A DNA stretch of 64,000 nucleotides from Entomohabitans teleogrylli (GCF_001484765.1 NZ_LLXO01000030.1:1-64000), one strand, 5' to 3'; shown: positions 27,607-39,066, counted from the first letter of the stretch. Made by a program: numbers and translations. Notes: generated by a model not told the origin, from the letters alone.

Positions 27607-28530
27607 ATGTCAACGATACGGATTGGCATCGTCGGGCTGGGAAATATCGCCCGCAAGGCCTGGCTGCCGGTACTGGCGGCGGCGGAAGAGTGGACCCTGA
27701 GCGGCGCCTTCTCGCCGGGCCGGGAGAAGGCGCAGGCGCTGTGTGCGGCGTATCGGATGCCTTATTACTCTTCGCTGCGCGAGCTGGCCGCCAACTGCGA
27801 TGCAGTGTTTGTCCACAGCGCCACCAGCAGCCACTATGCGGTCGTCAGCGAACTGTTGCAGGCCGGGGTGCATGTTTGCGTCGATAAACCGCTGGCGGAG
27901 AGTCTGTCGGACGCCGAGCGGCTGGTGGAGATGGCCGAACGTCGCAAGCTGCATCTGATGGTGGGTTTTAACCGCCGTTTTGCGCCGCTGTACCGGCAAT
28001 TGAAATCGCTGGCCGACGGCGCTGCGTCGCTGCGGATGGATAAACACCGCGCGGACAGTGTGGGGCCCCGGGATCTGCGCTTCACGCTGCTCGATGACTA
28101 TCTACACGTCGTGGACACCGCGCTGTGGCTCAGCGGCGGGAAAGGGCGGTTACAGAGCGGCGCTATCCTGACCAGCGACGAGGGGGAAATGCTGTTCGCC
28201 GAACATCACTTCGCCCATGAGCACCTGCAGATAACCACCTGCATGCACCGCCGGGCCGGTAGCCAGCGAGAGTGGCTGCAAATGGTGACCGACGGCGGCT
28301 TGTTCGACGTCACCGATATGCGCGAATGGCGCAGCGAGCAGCATCACGGTGTGGTATGTCAGCCGACTCCCGGATGGCAGAGTACCCTGGAACAGCGGGG
28401 ATTTGTCGGCTGCGCACGGCATTTTATCGACAGCGTCGCCAACCAGACGGCGCCGGAAACCTCCGGCGAACAGGCGCTGGCGGCCCAGAGAGTGGTGGAA
28501 AAGCTGTGGCGCGACGCCATGAGCGAATAA
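27607..28530 (+). CDS. mviM: Gfo/Idh/MocA-family oxidoreductase MviM
   Basis: Predicted NAD(P)-dependent oxidoreductase, 307 aa as in E. coli. The N-terminal Rossmann motif GIVGLGNIARKAWLP is at about 7-21, and the characteristic VDKPLAESL (EKP-type motif with catalytic lysine) is near 95-103. The substrate is unknown. It starts two bases after the yceH stop, so it is translationally linked. The historical name comes from a Salmonella virulence screen shared with the downstream murJ (mviN). Confidence 0.92.
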   Translation: MSTIRIGIVGLGNIARKAWLPVLAAAEEWTLSGAFSPGREKAQALCAAYRMPYYSSLRELAANCDAVFVHSATSSHYAVVSELLQAGVHVCVDKPLAESLSDAERLVEMAERRKLHLMVGFNRRFAPLYRQLKSLADGAASLRMDKHRADSVGPRDLRFTLLDDYLHVVDTALWLSGGKGRLQSGAILTSDEGEMLFAEHHFAHEHLQITTCMHRRAGSQREWLQMVTDGGLFDVTDMREWRSEQHHGVVCQPTPGWQSTLEQRGFVGCARHFIDSVANQTAPETSGEQALAAQRVVEKLWRDAMSE

Positions 28531-28732
28531 CGGGCTGTAACAACTCGCGGTAGTAATTCCTTTCCGGTTGAGTAGACTAAGCGCTTCGCGAAATGTAGCG
28601 GATGCCTGGCGACAGGCGTCCGGTTCGGCAATGAATACGGATATCACATCATTCAGGATGCATGGCAGCGGCGCCGGGGATGGGCTACCGCCAGCCACAC
28701 AACTGCAGTCTGAGGAATAAAAGAACATAACA

Positions 28733-30268
28733 ATGAATTTACTCAAGTCGCTGGCGGCAGTCAGCTCAATGACCATGTTTTCCCGTGTGCTGGGTTTTGC
28801 GCGCGACGCCATTGTCGCCAGGGTTTTTGGCGCCGGGATGGCTACAGATGCTTTCTTTGTGGCGTTTAAATTACCCAACCTGCTGCGACGCATCTTTGCC
28901 GAAGGGGCGTTTTCCCAGGCGTTTGTGCCGATTCTGGCGGAATATAAAAGCCAGCAGGGGGAGGAGGCGACCCGGGTGTTTGTCGCCTATGTTTCCGGGC
29001 TGTTGACTCTGGCGCTGGCGCTGGTAACGGTGCTGGGCATGCTGGCCGCGCCGTGGGTGATTATGGTCACCGCGCCGGGATTCGCCGATACCGCCGACAA
29101 ATTCGCGCTAACCTCGCAACTGCTGCGCATTACTTTCCCCTATATTCTGCTGATCTCGCTGGCATCGCTGGCCGGAGCGATCCTCAATACCTGGAACCGT
29201 TTTTCGGTGCCGGCGTTCGCGCCGACGCTGCTCAATATCAGTATGATCGGTTTCGCGCTGTTTGCGGCGCCGCACTTTAACCCGCCGGTGCTGGCGCTGG
29301 CCTGGGCGGTGACGGTCGGCGGGGTGCTGCAACTGTTCTATCAACTGCCGCATCTGAAAAAGATTGGCATGCTGGTGCTGCCGCGCATCAGTTTTAAAAA
29401 TGCCGGAGCAGTTCGGGTACTGAAACAGATGGGGCCGGCGATTCTCGGGGTCTCTGTCAGCCAGATTTCGCTGATCATCAATACTATCTTTGCCTCGTTT
29501 CTGGTTTCCGGCTCGGTGTCGTGGATGTACTACGCCGACCGTCTGATGGAGTTCCCGTCCGGGGTGCTCGGGGTGGCGCTGGGCACTATCCTGTTGCCCT
29601 CCCTGTCAAAGAGCTTCGCCAGCGGCAATCATGATGAATATAACCGCCTGATGGACTGGGGCCTGCGCCTGTGCTTCCTGCTGGCGCTGCCCAGCGCCGT
29701 GGCGCTGGGGATCATGGCGCAGCCGCTGGTGGTATCCCTGTTTCAGTACGGCAAGTTCAGCGCGTTTGATGCCGCCATGACCCAGCGGGCGCTGGTGGCC
29801 TACTCTGTAGGATTGATGGGGCTGATTGTGGTGAAGGTGCTGGCGCCGGGATTTTATTCGCGCCAGGACATCAAAACGCCGGTAAAAATCGCTATTGTCA
29901 CGCTGATCATGACCCAGTTGATGAACCTGGCGTTTATCGGGCCGCTGAAGCATGCCGGGCTGTCGCTGTCGATTGGTCTGGCGGCCTGCCTTAACGCCGG
30001 ACTGTTGTACTGGCAACTGCGTAAACGCGATATTTTCCATCCGCAGCCGGGCTGGAAAGGGTTTCTGGCGCGTTTGATTATTGCGGTGCTGGTAATGGCA
30101 GCGGTACTGGTGGGGTTGATGCAGGTGATGCCGGAATGGCATGTCGGCAATATGCCGTATCGCCTGCTGCGCCTGATGGGGCTGGTGATTGCCGGCGTCG
30201 GCGCCTATTTTATTACGCTGCTGTTGCTGGGCTTCAGACCGAAAGATTTCGCCCGGCGTACCCTGTAA
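28733..30268 (+). CDS. murJ: Lipid II flippase MurJ
   Basis: Essential inner-membrane flippase (formerly MviN) of the MOP superfamily that moves the lipid II peptidoglycan precursor to the periplasmic face. The 511 aa equal E. coli. It has 14 membrane helices, with the charged residues of the central cavity in conserved segments ([37 protein letters not shown], and [15 protein letters not shown]). It stands after mviM with a 202-bp gap in which no other gene is seen. Confidence 0.97.
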   Translation: MNLLKSLAAVSSMTMFSRVLGFARDAIVARVFGAGMATDAFFVAFKLPNLLRRIFAEGAFSQAFVPILAEYKSQQGEEATRVFVAYVSGLLTLALALVTVLGMLAAPWVIMVTAPGFADTADKFALTSQLLRITFPYILLISLASLAGAILNTWNRFSVPAFAPTLLNISMIGFALFAAPHFNPPVLALAWAVTVGGVLQLFYQLPHLKKIGMLVLPRISFKNAGAVRVLKQMGPAILGVSVSQISLIINTIFASFLVSGSVSWMYYADRLMEFPSGVLGVALGTILLPSLSKSFASGNHDEYNRLMDWGLRLCFLLALPSAVALGIMAQPLVVSLFQYGKFSAFDAAMTQRALVAYSVGLMGLIVVKVLAPGFYSRQDIKTPVKIAIVTLIMTQLMNLAFIGPLKHAGLSLSIGLAACLNAGLLYWQLRKRDIFHPQPGWKGFLARLIIAVLVMAAVLVGLMQVMPEWHVGNMPYRLLRLMGLVIAGVGAYFITLLLLGFRPKDFARRTL

Positions 30269-30293
30269 CTTTTCCCTGGCGCCGCCGACGGCG

Positions 30294-30704
30294 TCAGATA
30301 GCGATCTTTTTGCCCCCGGCGCTGGCCGGCGCCAGCGTCGCGGGTTTACCGTTGGCTCCGTAGAGCGCGGCCTGCTGTGCCGGCTGAAGTATCGCCAGCG
30401 CCCGGGCATTGCGATCCATCTGGGTATTCAGCAGCCAGCCGTTGTGCTGATTGAGCTCGCGTAGCCGGCGCAGGCGTTCGCTAATCTGCTGTTCGCTCGC
30501 CCCGGGGAGCGCGGTGGCGTCCTGGCGCTGTTGTTCCAGCCAGGCAAGCGTCGCCAGCAGCGCGCTTTTTTGGTTGGTGAGGTGCTGCAGGGCGCTGCCG
30601 TCGACCTGGGCGCCGCACAGCAGTCGCTGTTCACTTTCCAGCGTCTGCTCAAGTTCGTTGAGGGTGCTGAGCAACTGGTCGGCAATGGCGGATGGCGTCA
30701 GCAT
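30294..30704 (-). CDS. flgN: Flagellar export chaperone FlgN
   Basis: Cytoplasmic type III chaperone for the hook-filament junction proteins FlgK and FlgL. The product is 136 aa, helical (E. coli 138). Sequence conservation is moderate, but position and the one-base stop/start overlap with flgM (TAATG at 30702-30706) make the call secure. Expression is expected from both the upstream flgA promoter and the FliA promoter in front of flgM. Confidence 0.93.
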   Translation of the reverse strand: MLTPSAIADQLLSTLNELEQTLESEQRLLCGAQVDGSALQHLTNQKSALLATLAWLEQQRQDATALPGASEQQISERLRRLRELNQHNGWLLNTQMDRNARALAILQPAQQAALYGANGKPATLAPASAGGKKIAI

Positions 30705-30997
30705 TATTTCCCCTGCAACGATTGTTGCGCTTCCTGAATCAGCGCGTCGGCGATTTTACCGGCATCCATTTTCAGTTCACCGTTGCGAATCGCGGTTTTC
30801 AGGGCTTCCACCCGTTCCATATTGATATCGCTGGCGTCGGACTGCGTCAGGCGGCTCTGGGCGTTGCTCAAAGTCACGCTGGCGCTGTCCGGCGCGGCGC
30901 TTTGCGCACTGCGCCCGGCCGGAACAGCGGATTCCTGCACTTCGCGCTGCTGGACAGTGCTGACGGGCTTCAGTGGCGACGTACGGTCGATACTCAT
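30704..30997 (-). CDS. flgM: Anti-sigma-28 factor FlgM
   Basis: Binds and inhibits FliA until hook completion, when it is exported. The product is 97 aa, the same as E. coli. The conserved N-terminus [16 protein letters not shown] is the export region, and the C-terminal helical FliA-binding half carries [22 protein letters not shown]. The start at 30997 (GAGGA nine bases upstream) is preferred over the longer reading to 31006. A FliA-type promoter overlaps the end of flgA. Confidence 0.96.
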   Translation of the reverse strand: MSIDRTSPLKPVSTVQQREVQESAVPAGRSAQSAAPDSASVTLSNAQSRLTQSDASDINMERVEALKTAIRNGELKMDAGKIADALIQEAQQSLQGK

Positions 30998-31062
30998 GAT
31001 ATTCATCCTCGCCGCAGAATACGGCTCAATCTAAGTGACATTTTGCGTCGGAGTTAGGTTTT

Positions 31063-31089
31063 CTATCGGCAATTACCGCAATTACTTTA
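31063..31089 (-). promoter_or_regulatory. FliA (sigma-28) promoter of flgMN
   Basis: On the minus strand TAAAGTAA (31082-31089), an 11-nt spacer and GCCGATAG (31063-31070) match the consensus TAAAGTTT-N11-GCCGATAA with three mismatches. Its -35 element overlaps the flgA stop codon. This is the class 3 promoter that raises FlgM after FliA release. Confidence 0.9.
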
Positions 31090-31752
31090 TAACGCTGGCA
31101 TATTAATCAGAATATTCCCACCATCGCCCACCCGTCCGCTGACCACCTGGCCCGAGTTCATCCGTACCCGAACGTTACCGGCCACGGCGGCATTATTGAG
31201 CGCCAGCCCTTCGCTATTGACGCTGAATCCGGCCCCGCTGGCAATCACCTGAACCCGCTGGCCGGCGGTGACGGCCCAGCGAGCGCGCACCATAAACGGC
31301 AGAATCGGCTGCCCCGCGGCGATATCGCGCAGGGTGATGGCGCCGGAGAGTCGATCGTCGCTCAGCAGCGCCCGGGAGGGGAGCAGGTCGAGACGGCCGC
31401 GCTGGCGCGTCAGGTTAGCGGCGTCGATTACCGTACCGCGCGCCAGCGGCGTCCTCGTTACCACATAATCGCCGGTTGCCATCACCTGTACCTGCAGGTA
31501 ATGCGTCACTCCGTCGCAGCGCGCCTGTACGCTGAGCGTTCCCCACAGACGGCTGTTGCCCGCCAGGGTTAGCTGCGGCTGCGGGCAGGTCGGGCGCCGG
31601 GCGTCCGGAGTACGGATCGTCACGCTGACGGTATCGGCGATACCCTGTAGCCGGTCGCTGAAAAAACGAGTCAGGCTACGCTGTAGATCGGCGGCCCTGG
31701 CCGGCAGACTCAGCGTCAGCAGGACGGCGCTGAGGATGATGTAGCGTTTCAT
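31087..31752 (-). CDS. flgA: P-ring assembly chaperone FlgA
   Basis: Periplasmic protein helping FlgI assemble into the flagellar P ring. The product is 221 aa (E. coli 219) with a signal peptide ending ARA before ADLQRSL, a middle SAF-type domain (LARGTVIDAANLTRQRG), and the C-terminal VRMNSGQVVSGRV. It is divergent from flgB and first gene of flgAMN. Confidence 0.95.
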   Translation of the reverse strand: MKRYIILSAVLLTLSLPARAADLQRSLTRFFSDRLQGIADTVSVTIRTPDARRPTCPQPQLTLAGNSRLWGTLSVQARCDGVTHYLQVQVMATGDYVVTRTPLARGTVIDAANLTRQRGRLDLLPSRALLSDDRLSGAITLRDIAAGQPILPFMVRARWAVTAGQRVQVIASGAGFSVNSEGLALNNAAVAGNVRVRMNSGQVVSGRVGDGGNILINMPAL

Positions 31753-31909
31753 GACGAACTCTCCTGTAGCGGGCTGGCGACGATTTTAGCGGCTCGCCGT
31801 AGCGCTCAAGGCAACAAATAGCGCGCGATTTTGCCCTTATTCCTGCGATAAGCCATGTCGCGCGCGCATTAAGCTGTGCACCATCACCCGTCATGTCTGG
31901 GGAGGATTC
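31753..31909. promoter_or_regulatory. Shared flgA / flgB control region
   Basis: These 157 bp separate divergent class 2 flagellar transcripts, which in enterobacteria are activated by FlhDC. I cannot place an FlhDC box with confidence. A ribosome site GGGGAGG lies in front of flgB. Confidence 0.6.
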
Positions 31910-32326
31910 ATGATTGATAAACTGGACGCCGCGCTGCACTTCCAGCAGGAGGCGCTTAATTTGCGCGCCCGACGCCAGGAGATTCTGGCGGCCAATATCG
32001 CCAACGCCGATACCCCCGGCTACCAGGCCCGGGATATCGACTTTGCCGGTCAATTGCAGCAGGTGCTGCGCCGCGGCCGTGCGGAAAACGGCGGGCTGGC
32101 GCTGGCGGTTACCGCACCGGGACATATCGCCGCCCGGGCGCAGAATACCGTCGCCGAGACCCTGATGTATCGCATCCCCGATCAGCCGGCGCTGGACGGC
32201 AATACCGTCGATATGGATCGCGAACGCACGCAGTTTGCCGATAACGGGCTGCAATATCAAACCAGCCTGACGGCTATCGGCGGGCAGATTAAAAGCATGA
32301 TGTCGGTGCTGCAGTCACAGGGGTAA
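31910..32326 (+). CDS. flgB: Flagellar proximal rod protein FlgB
   Basis: Proximal rod subunit exported through the flagellar type III system. It has 138 aa as in E. coli, with the rod/hook N-terminal signature [18 protein letters not shown] (about 24-41) and a C-terminal helix ending in MMSVLQSQG. It is first gene of the flgBCDEFGHIJ operon and lies 3 bp before flgC. Confidence 0.97.
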   Translation: MIDKLDAALHFQQEALNLRARRQEILAANIANADTPGYQARDIDFAGQLQQVLRRGRAENGGLALAVTAPGHIAARAQNTVAETLMYRIPDQPALDGNTVDMDRERTQFADNGLQYQTSLTAIGGQIKSMMSVLQSQG

Positions 32327-32329
32327 AAC

Positions 32330-32734
32330 ATGTCACTGGTAAATATTTTTGACGTCGCGGGTTCGGCGCTGACGGCGCAGTCCCAGCGCCTGAACGTTGC
32401 GGCCAGTAACCTGGCCAATGCCGACAGCGTCGCCGGGCCGGACGGTCAGCCGTATCGCGCCCGGCAGGTAGTGTTTCAGGTAAATGCTGAACCGGGAGCG
32501 GCCACTGGCGGGGTGCGGGTCGCCGGGGTCGTGGAGAGCGAGGCGCCGGATCGTATGGTCTACCAGCCTGGCAACCCGCTGGCGGATGCCAGAGGTTACG
32601 TGCGAATGCCTAATGTGGATGTGGTGGGGGAGATGGTCAATACCCTGTCCGCGTCGCGCAGCTACCAGGCCAATGTGGAAGTGCTCAATACGGCCAAAAG
32701 TATGATGCTGAAAACCCTGACCCTCGGTCAGTAA
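32330..32734 (+). CDS. flgC: Flagellar proximal rod protein FlgC
   Basis: Proximal rod subunit, 134 aa as in E. coli. It has the ASNLANADS motif near the N-terminus and the C-terminal flagellar-core motif [23 protein letters not shown]. It lies directly after flgB and 9 bp before flgD. Confidence 0.97.
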   Translation: MSLVNIFDVAGSALTAQSQRLNVAASNLANADSVAGPDGQPYRARQVVFQVNAEPGAATGGVRVAGVVESEAPDRMVYQPGNPLADARGYVRMPNVDVVGEMVNTLSASRSYQANVEVLNTAKSMMLKTLTLGQ

Positions 32735-32743
32735 GGACTCTGC

Positions 32744-33415
32744 GTGTCGATAGCCGTGAATGTTAATGATACCACCAGCGCCGGGCTGACCAGTACCGCG
32801 GGGAGCCTGAATACCAGCAGCGCCGCCGATCTCCAGAATAACTTCCTGACCCTGTTGGTCGCTCAGTTAAAAAACCAGGATCCCACCAACCCGATGGATA
32901 ACAGCCAGTTGACCTCGCAACTGGCGCAGATCAGCACCCTGAACGGAATTGAAAAGCTCAATACCACCCTGGGGTCGATCTCCGGGCAGATTAACGACAG
33001 CCAGCAGCTACAAGCCGCCGCGCTGGTGGGACACGGCGTAATGGTGCCCGGCTCGTCAATTCTGGTGGGCAACAGTGCGACTACGCCGTTTGGCGTCGAG
33101 CTGGAGCAGGCGTCCGATAAAACCACCGCCACCATTACCGACAGCGGCGGCAAAGTGATGCGCACCATCGAACTGGGCGGCCTGAGCGCCGGCGTCCACA
33201 CCTTTTCCTGGGACGGTACCCTCAGCGACGGTACGGCCGCGCCGGACGGCGCTTACAGCGTGACGATAAACGCCAGCAGCAACGGCGCCGCGCAGCTGGC
33301 CCAGCCGCTGACTTTTGCCCTGGTAAACGGCATTACCCGCGCCGACAGCGGCAGTTTGCTGGATCTGGGAACTTACGGCACTACCACACTGGATCAGGTA
33401 CGCCAGATTATTTAA
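32744..33415 (+). CDS. flgD: Flagellar hook-capping protein FlgD
   Basis: Scaffold that caps the growing hook and is discarded later. It starts with GTG (MSIAVN, as in E. coli MSIAV). The 223 aa are slightly shorter than the 231 of E. coli, because an acidic insertion in the middle is missing. Conserved parts are FLTLLVAQLKNQDPTNPMDN (35-54) and the C-terminal LDLGTYGTTTLDQVRQII. Confidence 0.96.
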   Translation: MSIAVNVNDTTSAGLTSTAGSLNTSSAADLQNNFLTLLVAQLKNQDPTNPMDNSQLTSQLAQISTLNGIEKLNTTLGSISGQINDSQQLQAAALVGHGVMVPGSSILVGNSATTPFGVELEQASDKTTATITDSGGKVMRTIELGGLSAGVHTFSWDGTLSDGTAAPDGAYSVTINASSNGAAQLAQPLTFALVNGITRADSGSLLDLGTYGTTTLDQVRQII

Positions 33416-33439
33416 CGCTCTGTGACTCAGGAGTAAAAC

Positions 33440-34696
33440 ATGGCTTTTTCTCAAGCGGTCAGCGGCCTGAATGCCGCCGCCAGTAATCTTGACGTGATCG
33501 GCAATAACATTGCCAACTCCGCCACCTACGGCTTTAAATCCGCCGCGGTGTCGTTTGCCGATATGTATGCCGGTTCGAAAGTAGGACTGGGCGTTAAAGT
33601 CGCCGGCGTGTCGCAGGATTTCAGCGACGGCACCACCACCAATACCGGACGCGGTCTGGATGTGGCGATTAGCCAGAACGGTTTTTTCCGCCTGGTGGAT
33701 AACAGCGGCGCGGTTTACTACAGCCGTAACGGCCAGTTTCAACTGGATTCTGACCGCAATCTGGTGAATACCCAGGGGATCTACCTGACCGGTTATCCGG
33801 CCAGCGGCACGCCGCCGGCCATTCAACAGGGCGCGACGCCGGCACCGCTGTCAATCCCCAATACCCTGATGCCGGCCCGCTCCACCACCAGCGCCGGGAT
33901 GGCGATTAACCTGAACTCCTCGGACGCGGTACATGACGCGACAAAATTCAGCGTTGAAGACAGCAACAGTTATAACAAGAAAACCGCGGTGACCGTGTAT
34001 GACAGTCAGGGCAATAGTCATGACATGAGTCTCTGGTTTGTTAAAACGGCGGATAATGTCTGGAATGTCTACAGCCAGGATGCCAGCACCGGCGGGGCGG
34101 TTACCTTCACGGGCGGCATTCAGTTTACCGCTAACGGCACCGTTGCCGGGCTGTTGCAGGAAGATGGCACGCCGCTGACCGACGCGACGGGCAATCCGGT
34201 GACCGATCCGATCTTTACCCTGACCACCGGGGCGCTGAACGGCGCTATACCAGCGACCTTTACCCTCGATTTGACCGGCTCAATGCAGCAGAACACCGGC
34301 AGTAATGACGTGGTAGCGGTTAACCAGAACGGTTACGCGCCCGGCAGCCTGGTGAGCTACCAGATCAATGACGACGGCACGATCGTCGGTACTTACTCCA
34401 ATGAAGAGACGCAACTAATGGGGCAGATCGTGCTGGCGAACTTTGCCAACCCGGAAGGGCTGGCGTCGCAGGGCGATAACGTCTGGTCGGCGACTAATGC
34501 CTCCGGCCTGCCGCTGTTGGGGGCGGCGAATACCGGCAATTTTGGCACTCTGACCAGCGGCGCGCTGGAGGCTTCCAACGTCGATCTGAGCAATGAGCTG
34601 GTCAACATGATCGTCGCCCAGCGCAACTATCAGTCGAATGCCCAGACCATTAAAACTCAGGATCAGGTGTTGAATACCCTGGTGAATCTGCGCTAA
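33440..34696 (+). CDS. flgE: Flagellar hook protein FlgE
   Basis: Major hook subunit, 418 aa, about 16 longer than E. coli in the variable middle domain. The N-terminal rod/hook motif is NNIANSATYGFKSAAVSF (27-44), and the C-terminal motif is ASNVDLSNELVNMIVAQRNYQSNAQT. The middle region (about 150-330) is surface-exposed and divergent, as usual for hook proteins. Confidence 0.97.
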   Translation: MAFSQAVSGLNAAASNLDVIGNNIANSATYGFKSAAVSFADMYAGSKVGLGVKVAGVSQDFSDGTTTNTGRGLDVAISQNGFFRLVDNSGAVYYSRNGQFQLDSDRNLVNTQGIYLTGYPASGTPPAIQQGATPAPLSIPNTLMPARSTTSAGMAINLNSSDAVHDATKFSVEDSNSYNKKTAVTVYDSQGNSHDMSLWFVKTADNVWNVYSQDASTGGAVTFTGGIQFTANGTVAGLLQEDGTPLTDATGNPVTDPIFTLTTGALNGAIPATFTLDLTGSMQQNTGSNDVVAVNQNGYAPGSLVSYQINDDGTIVGTYSNEETQLMGQIVLANFANPEGLASQGDNVWSATNASGLPLLGAANTGNFGTLTSGALEASNVDLSNELVNMIVAQRNYQSNAQTIKTQDQVLNTLVNLR

Positions 34697-34716
34697 GCGA
34701 CGGGGCGAAAAGCGTT

Positions 34717-35472
34717 ATGGATCATGCCATTTATACCGCGATGGGAGCGGCCAGCCAGACCCTCAACCAGCAGGCGGTAACGGCGAGCAACCTCGCCAAC
34801 GCCTCGACGCCGGGTTTTCGCGCCCAGCTCAACGCCCTGCGCGCGGTGCCGGTGGAAGGGTATTCGGTTCCCACCCGGGCGCTGGTGACGGCTTCCACCC
34901 CGGGGGTGGATATGAGCCCCGGCGAAATGAATTACACCGGACGCGCGCTTGATGTGGCGCTTCAGCAGGATGGCTGGCTGGCGCTGCAGAGCCCGGATGG
35001 TACTGAAGCCTACACCCGCAACGGCAGTATCACACGTAGCCCGACCGGGATGTTGACAGTGCAGGGAATGCCGGTACTCGGGGATGGTGGCCCGATAGCT
35101 GTTCCGGAAGGCGCGGAGATCACTATCGCCGCTGACGGCACGATATCGGCTCTTAACCCGGGCGATGCCCCGAATACCGTGGCGCCAATCGGCCGGCTGA
35201 AACTGGTTAAAGCCGATGCCCGGGAAGTCATGCGCGGCGATGACGGCGTTTTTCGCCTCACCACTGAAGCGCGCGCGGCGCGCGGGGCGGTGCTGGCGCG
35301 GGACGAGGGCGCCAGGGTGGTATCCGGAGTGCTTGAGGGCAGTAACGTCAAGCCCGTGGCGGTAATGGCCGACATGATAGCCGATGCCCGGCGCTTTGAG
35401 ATGCAGATGAAAGTAATTACCAGCGTTGATGAAAATGAACAGCGCGCTAACCAGTTGTTGTCGCTCAGCTAA
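34717..35472 (+). CDS. flgF: Flagellar proximal rod protein FlgF
   Basis: Rod subunit of 251 aa, as in E. coli, opening MDHAIYTAMGAASQTLNQQ and containing ASNLANASTPGFRAQL. The C-terminus carries EGSNVKPVAVMADMIADARRFEMQMK, which is typical of FlgF. Co-transcribed with flgE and flgG with short gaps of 20 and 15 bp. Confidence 0.97.
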   Translation: MDHAIYTAMGAASQTLNQQAVTASNLANASTPGFRAQLNALRAVPVEGYSVPTRALVTASTPGVDMSPGEMNYTGRALDVALQQDGWLALQSPDGTEAYTRNGSITRSPTGMLTVQGMPVLGDGGPIAVPEGAEITIAADGTISALNPGDAPNTVAPIGRLKLVKADAREVMRGDDGVFRLTTEARAARGAVLARDEGARVVSGVLEGSNVKPVAVMADMIADARRFEMQMKVITSVDENEQRANQLLSLS

Positions 35473-35484
35473 CTCACGGGATGA

Positions 35485-36270
<786 letters not shown>

Positions 36271-36314
36271 TGATGCGCCGGCCAGATGGCCGCGCCAGCA
36301 AAAGAATACCTGTG

Positions 36315-37010
36315 ATGCATAAATCTGGTTTTACCTGTGGTCCGCTGCTGCTGGTGATAGCGATGACCGGCGGCTGTGCGTGGATCCCCTCGACGCCGCT
36401 GGTTCAGGGAACCACCACCGCGCAGCCATTGCCTGGCCCCCAGCCGCTGGCTAATGGTTCGATTTTCCAGACGGCCCAGCCGATCAACTACGGCTATCAG
36501 CCGCTGTTCGAGGATCGTCGGCCGCGCAATATCGGCGATACCCTGACCATCGTGCTACAGGAGAACGTCAGCGCCAGCAAGAGTTCTTCTGCCAACGCCA
36601 GCCGGGACGGCAAAACCAATTTTGGTTTTGATACCACGCCGCGCTATCTGGAGGGGCTGTTTGGCAACCAGCGCGCGGCGGTGGATGCCTCCGGCGGCAA
36701 TAGTTTTGCCGGTAAAGGCGGCGCCAACGCCAGCAATACCTTCAGCGGTACTCTGACCGTGACCGTCAATCAGGTGCTGGCCAACGGCAACCTGAATGTG
36801 GTGGGAGAAAAACAGATCGCCATTAACCAGGGCACGGAGTTTATTCGCTTTTCCGGAGTGGTGAACCCGCGCACTATCAGCGGCAGCAATACCGTCTCTT
36901 CTACCCAGGTGGCGGACGCCCGCATTGAGTACGTCGGCAATGGCTATATCAACGAAGCGCAAAATATGGGCTGGCTACAGCGCTTCTTCCTCAATTTGTC
37001 ACCGATGTAA
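36315..37010 (+). CDS. flgH: Flagellar L-ring protein FlgH
   Basis: Outer-membrane lipoprotein forming the L ring around the rod. The product is 231 aa (E. coli 232) with lipobox TGGC (Cys about 22) and then [13 protein letters not shown]. The core [20 protein letters not shown] and C-terminus [21 protein letters not shown] are conserved (the latter in overlapping parts). The start at 36315 (MHKSGF) fits the expected signal length. A longer reading from 36270 overlaps the flgG stop and is unsupported, and no strong ribosome site is visible. Confidence 0.94.
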   Translation: MHKSGFTCGPLLLVIAMTGGCAWIPSTPLVQGTTTAQPLPGPQPLANGSIFQTAQPINYGYQPLFEDRRPRNIGDTLTIVLQENVSASKSSSANASRDGKTNFGFDTTPRYLEGLFGNQRAAVDASGGNSFAGKGGANASNTFSGTLTVTVNQVLANGNLNVVGEKQIAINQGTEFIRFSGVVNPRTISGSNTVSSTQVADARIEYVGNGYINEAQNMGWLQRFFLNLSPM

Positions 37011-37021
37011 GCGAGGACCCG

Positions 37022-38122
37022 ATGATCCGAGGTTTTATAGTACTGCTGCTCTGGCTGGGGTTGGCTATTACGGCGCAGGCGGAGCGCATTCGCGATCTGA
37101 CCAGCGTTCAGGGGGTACGGGAAAACTCGCTGATCGGCTATGGCCTGGTGGTAGGGCTGGATGGCACCGGCGATCAGACCACGCAAACCCCGTTTACCAC
37201 CCAGACCCTGAACAATATGTTGTCACAGTTGGGGATCACGGTACCGGCAGGCACCAATATGCAACTGAAAAACGTGGCGGCGGTGATGGTTACCGCCAGC
37301 TTTCCGGCATTTGCCCGCCAGGGGCAGACTATCGATGTGGTGGTCTCTTCAATGGGTAATGCCAAAAGTCTGCGCGGCGGCACACTGCTGATGACACCGC
37401 TAAAAGGGGTGGATAATCAGGTCTATGCGCTGGCGCAGGGCAATATTCTGGTCGGCGGCGCCGGCGCGGCGGCGGGGGGCAGCAGCGTACAGGTCAACCA
37501 GCTCAACGGCGGGCGTATCAGTAATGGCGCGATTATTGAAAGGGAGTTGGCGTCGACCTTCGGCAGCGGTAATACCCTGAACCTGCAACTCAATAATGAA
37601 GATTTCACGCTCGCCCAGCAGATTAGCGACGCGATTAACCGCTACAGCGGTTACGGCAGCGCTACGGCGCTGGACGCCCGGACCATCCAGGTGCGGGTGC
37701 CGACGGGGGGCAGCTCACAGGTGCGCTTTCTGGCGGATATTCAGAATATTGAAGTCAATATCGCCCCTCAGGATGCGCGGGTGATTATTAACTCACGTAC
37801 CGGTTCGGTGGTGATGAACCAGGAGGTGATGCTGGGTAACTGCGCGGTCGCTCAGGGCAACCTGGCGGTGACGGTTAACCGTCAGCTAAACGTCAGCCAG
37901 CCAGATACGCCGTTCGGCGGCGGCCAGACGGTAGTCACTCCTCAAACGCAGATCGATGTGCGCCAGAGCGGCGGGGCGGTACAGCATGTGAACGCCAGCG
38001 CCAGTCTCAACAATGTGGTACGGGCGCTGAATGCGCTGGGCGCTTCACCCATCGACCTGATGTCGATTCTCCAGGCGATGCAGAGCGCCGGCTGTTTGCG
38101 CGCCCGGCTGGAGATCATCTGA
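37022..38122 (+). CDS. flgI: Flagellar P-ring protein FlgI
   Basis: Periplasmic subunit of the P ring. It has 366 aa (E. coli 365) with a signal peptide cleaved after AQA, before [13 protein letters not shown]. It is highly conserved, including [20 protein letters not shown] (about 46-65). Its stop overlaps the first base of flgJ (TGATG). Confidence 0.97.
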   Translation: MIRGFIVLLLWLGLAITAQAERIRDLTSVQGVRENSLIGYGLVVGLDGTGDQTTQTPFTTQTLNNMLSQLGITVPAGTNMQLKNVAAVMVTASFPAFARQGQTIDVVVSSMGNAKSLRGGTLLMTPLKGVDNQVYALAQGNILVGGAGAAAGGSSVQVNQLNGGRISNGAIIERELASTFGSGNTLNLQLNNEDFTLAQQISDAINRYSGYGSATALDARTIQVRVPTGGSSQVRFLADIQNIEVNIAPQDARVIINSRTGSVVMNQEVMLGNCAVAQGNLAVTVNRQLNVSQPDTPFGGGQTVVTPQTQIDVRQSGGAVQHVNASASLNNVVRALNALGASPIDLMSILQAMQSAGCLRARLEII

Positions 38123-39066
38123 TGCTGAAAGCCGGCCCGTTACCCGATGGCGCGGCCTGGGATGCCCGGGCGCTGAATGATCTCAAAACCCGCACCGCAC
38201 AGGATCCTCGCAGCAATCTGCAGCCGGTGGCCCGTGAAGTAGAGGGCATGTTCGTACAGATGATGTTGAAAAGCATGCGTGACGCGCTGCCCAGGGATGG
38301 ATTGTTCAGCAGCGAGCAAACTCGCCTGTATACCAGTCTGTATGATCAGCAGATCGCCCGGCAGATGAGCGCCAGAGGACTGGGGCTGGCGGAGATGATG
38401 GTCAGCCAGTTGTCCGCGCCGTCCGCCGCGCCGGGAGAACAGGCTGGCGTCACGCCGCTGACGCTGGATAACGCTACGGTGACCAGCTATCAGAATCAGA
38501 CCCTGACGCAAATGGTGCGTTCCGCGCTGCCGGATACTGCCGGGCTGGCGCGCCGCCTGCCGGAGAACAGCCGCGATTTTCTGGCGCAACTGACCGCGCC
38601 CGCCCGTGAGGCCAGCGCTCACAGCGGTATTCCACATCATTTGATCCTCGCCCAGGCGGCGCTGGAGTCCGGCTGGGGGCAGCGGCAGATTCGCACCCGG
38701 GACGGCGGGCCCAGCTACAATCTGTTTGGTATCAAAGCATCGGGGAACTGGCAGGGGGATGTGACGGATATCACCACCACCGAATATGAAAACGGCATTG
38801 CCAGGAAAACCACCGCCAGCTTCCGGGTGTATCACTCTTACCAGGAGGCCCTGACCGATTATGTGCGGCTGCTGACCGGTAATCCGCGCTATGCGGCAGT
38901 TGCCGGCGCCGCCAGCGCTGAACAGGGGGCACGGGCGTTACAGGAGGCCGGCTATGCCACTGACCCGAACTATGCCCGCAAGCTGACCGTCATGATCCAG
39001 CAACTGAAGGGGATGGGGGAAAATATTAGCCGGGCTTACCAGAAACCGATCGACGATCTGTTTTGA
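38122..39066 (+). CDS. flgJ: Flagellar rod-cap / peptidoglycan hydrolase FlgJ
   Basis: Two-domain protein of 314 aa (E. coli 313). The N-terminal half (about 1-150) is the rod cap with VAREVEGMFVQMMLKSMRDALP. The C-terminal half is a glucosaminidase-type muramidase with LILAQAALESGWGQRQIRT (catalytic glutamate in ALESGWG) and SYNLFGIKA. It opens the peptidoglycan for the rod. Last gene of the flgB-J operon. Confidence 0.96.
   Translation: MLKAGPLPDGAAWDARALNDLKTRTAQDPRSNLQPVAREVEGMFVQMMLKSMRDALPRDGLFSSEQTRLYTSLYDQQIARQMSARGLGLAEMMVSQLSAPSAAPGEQAGVTPLTLDNATVTSYQNQTLTQMVRSALPDTAGLARRLPENSRDFLAQLTAPAREASAHSGIPHHLILAQAALESGWGQRQIRTRDGGPSYNLFGIKASGNWQGDVTDITTTEYENGIARKTTASFRVYHSYQEALTDYVRLLTGNPRYAAVAGAASAEQGARALQEAGYATDPNYARKLTVMIQQLKGMGENISRAYQKPIDDLF

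Noticed and set aside
28150-28893. 247-codon minus-strand frame across mviM and murJ
   Set aside because: It crosses two good genes on the other strand and reads as unlikely protein.
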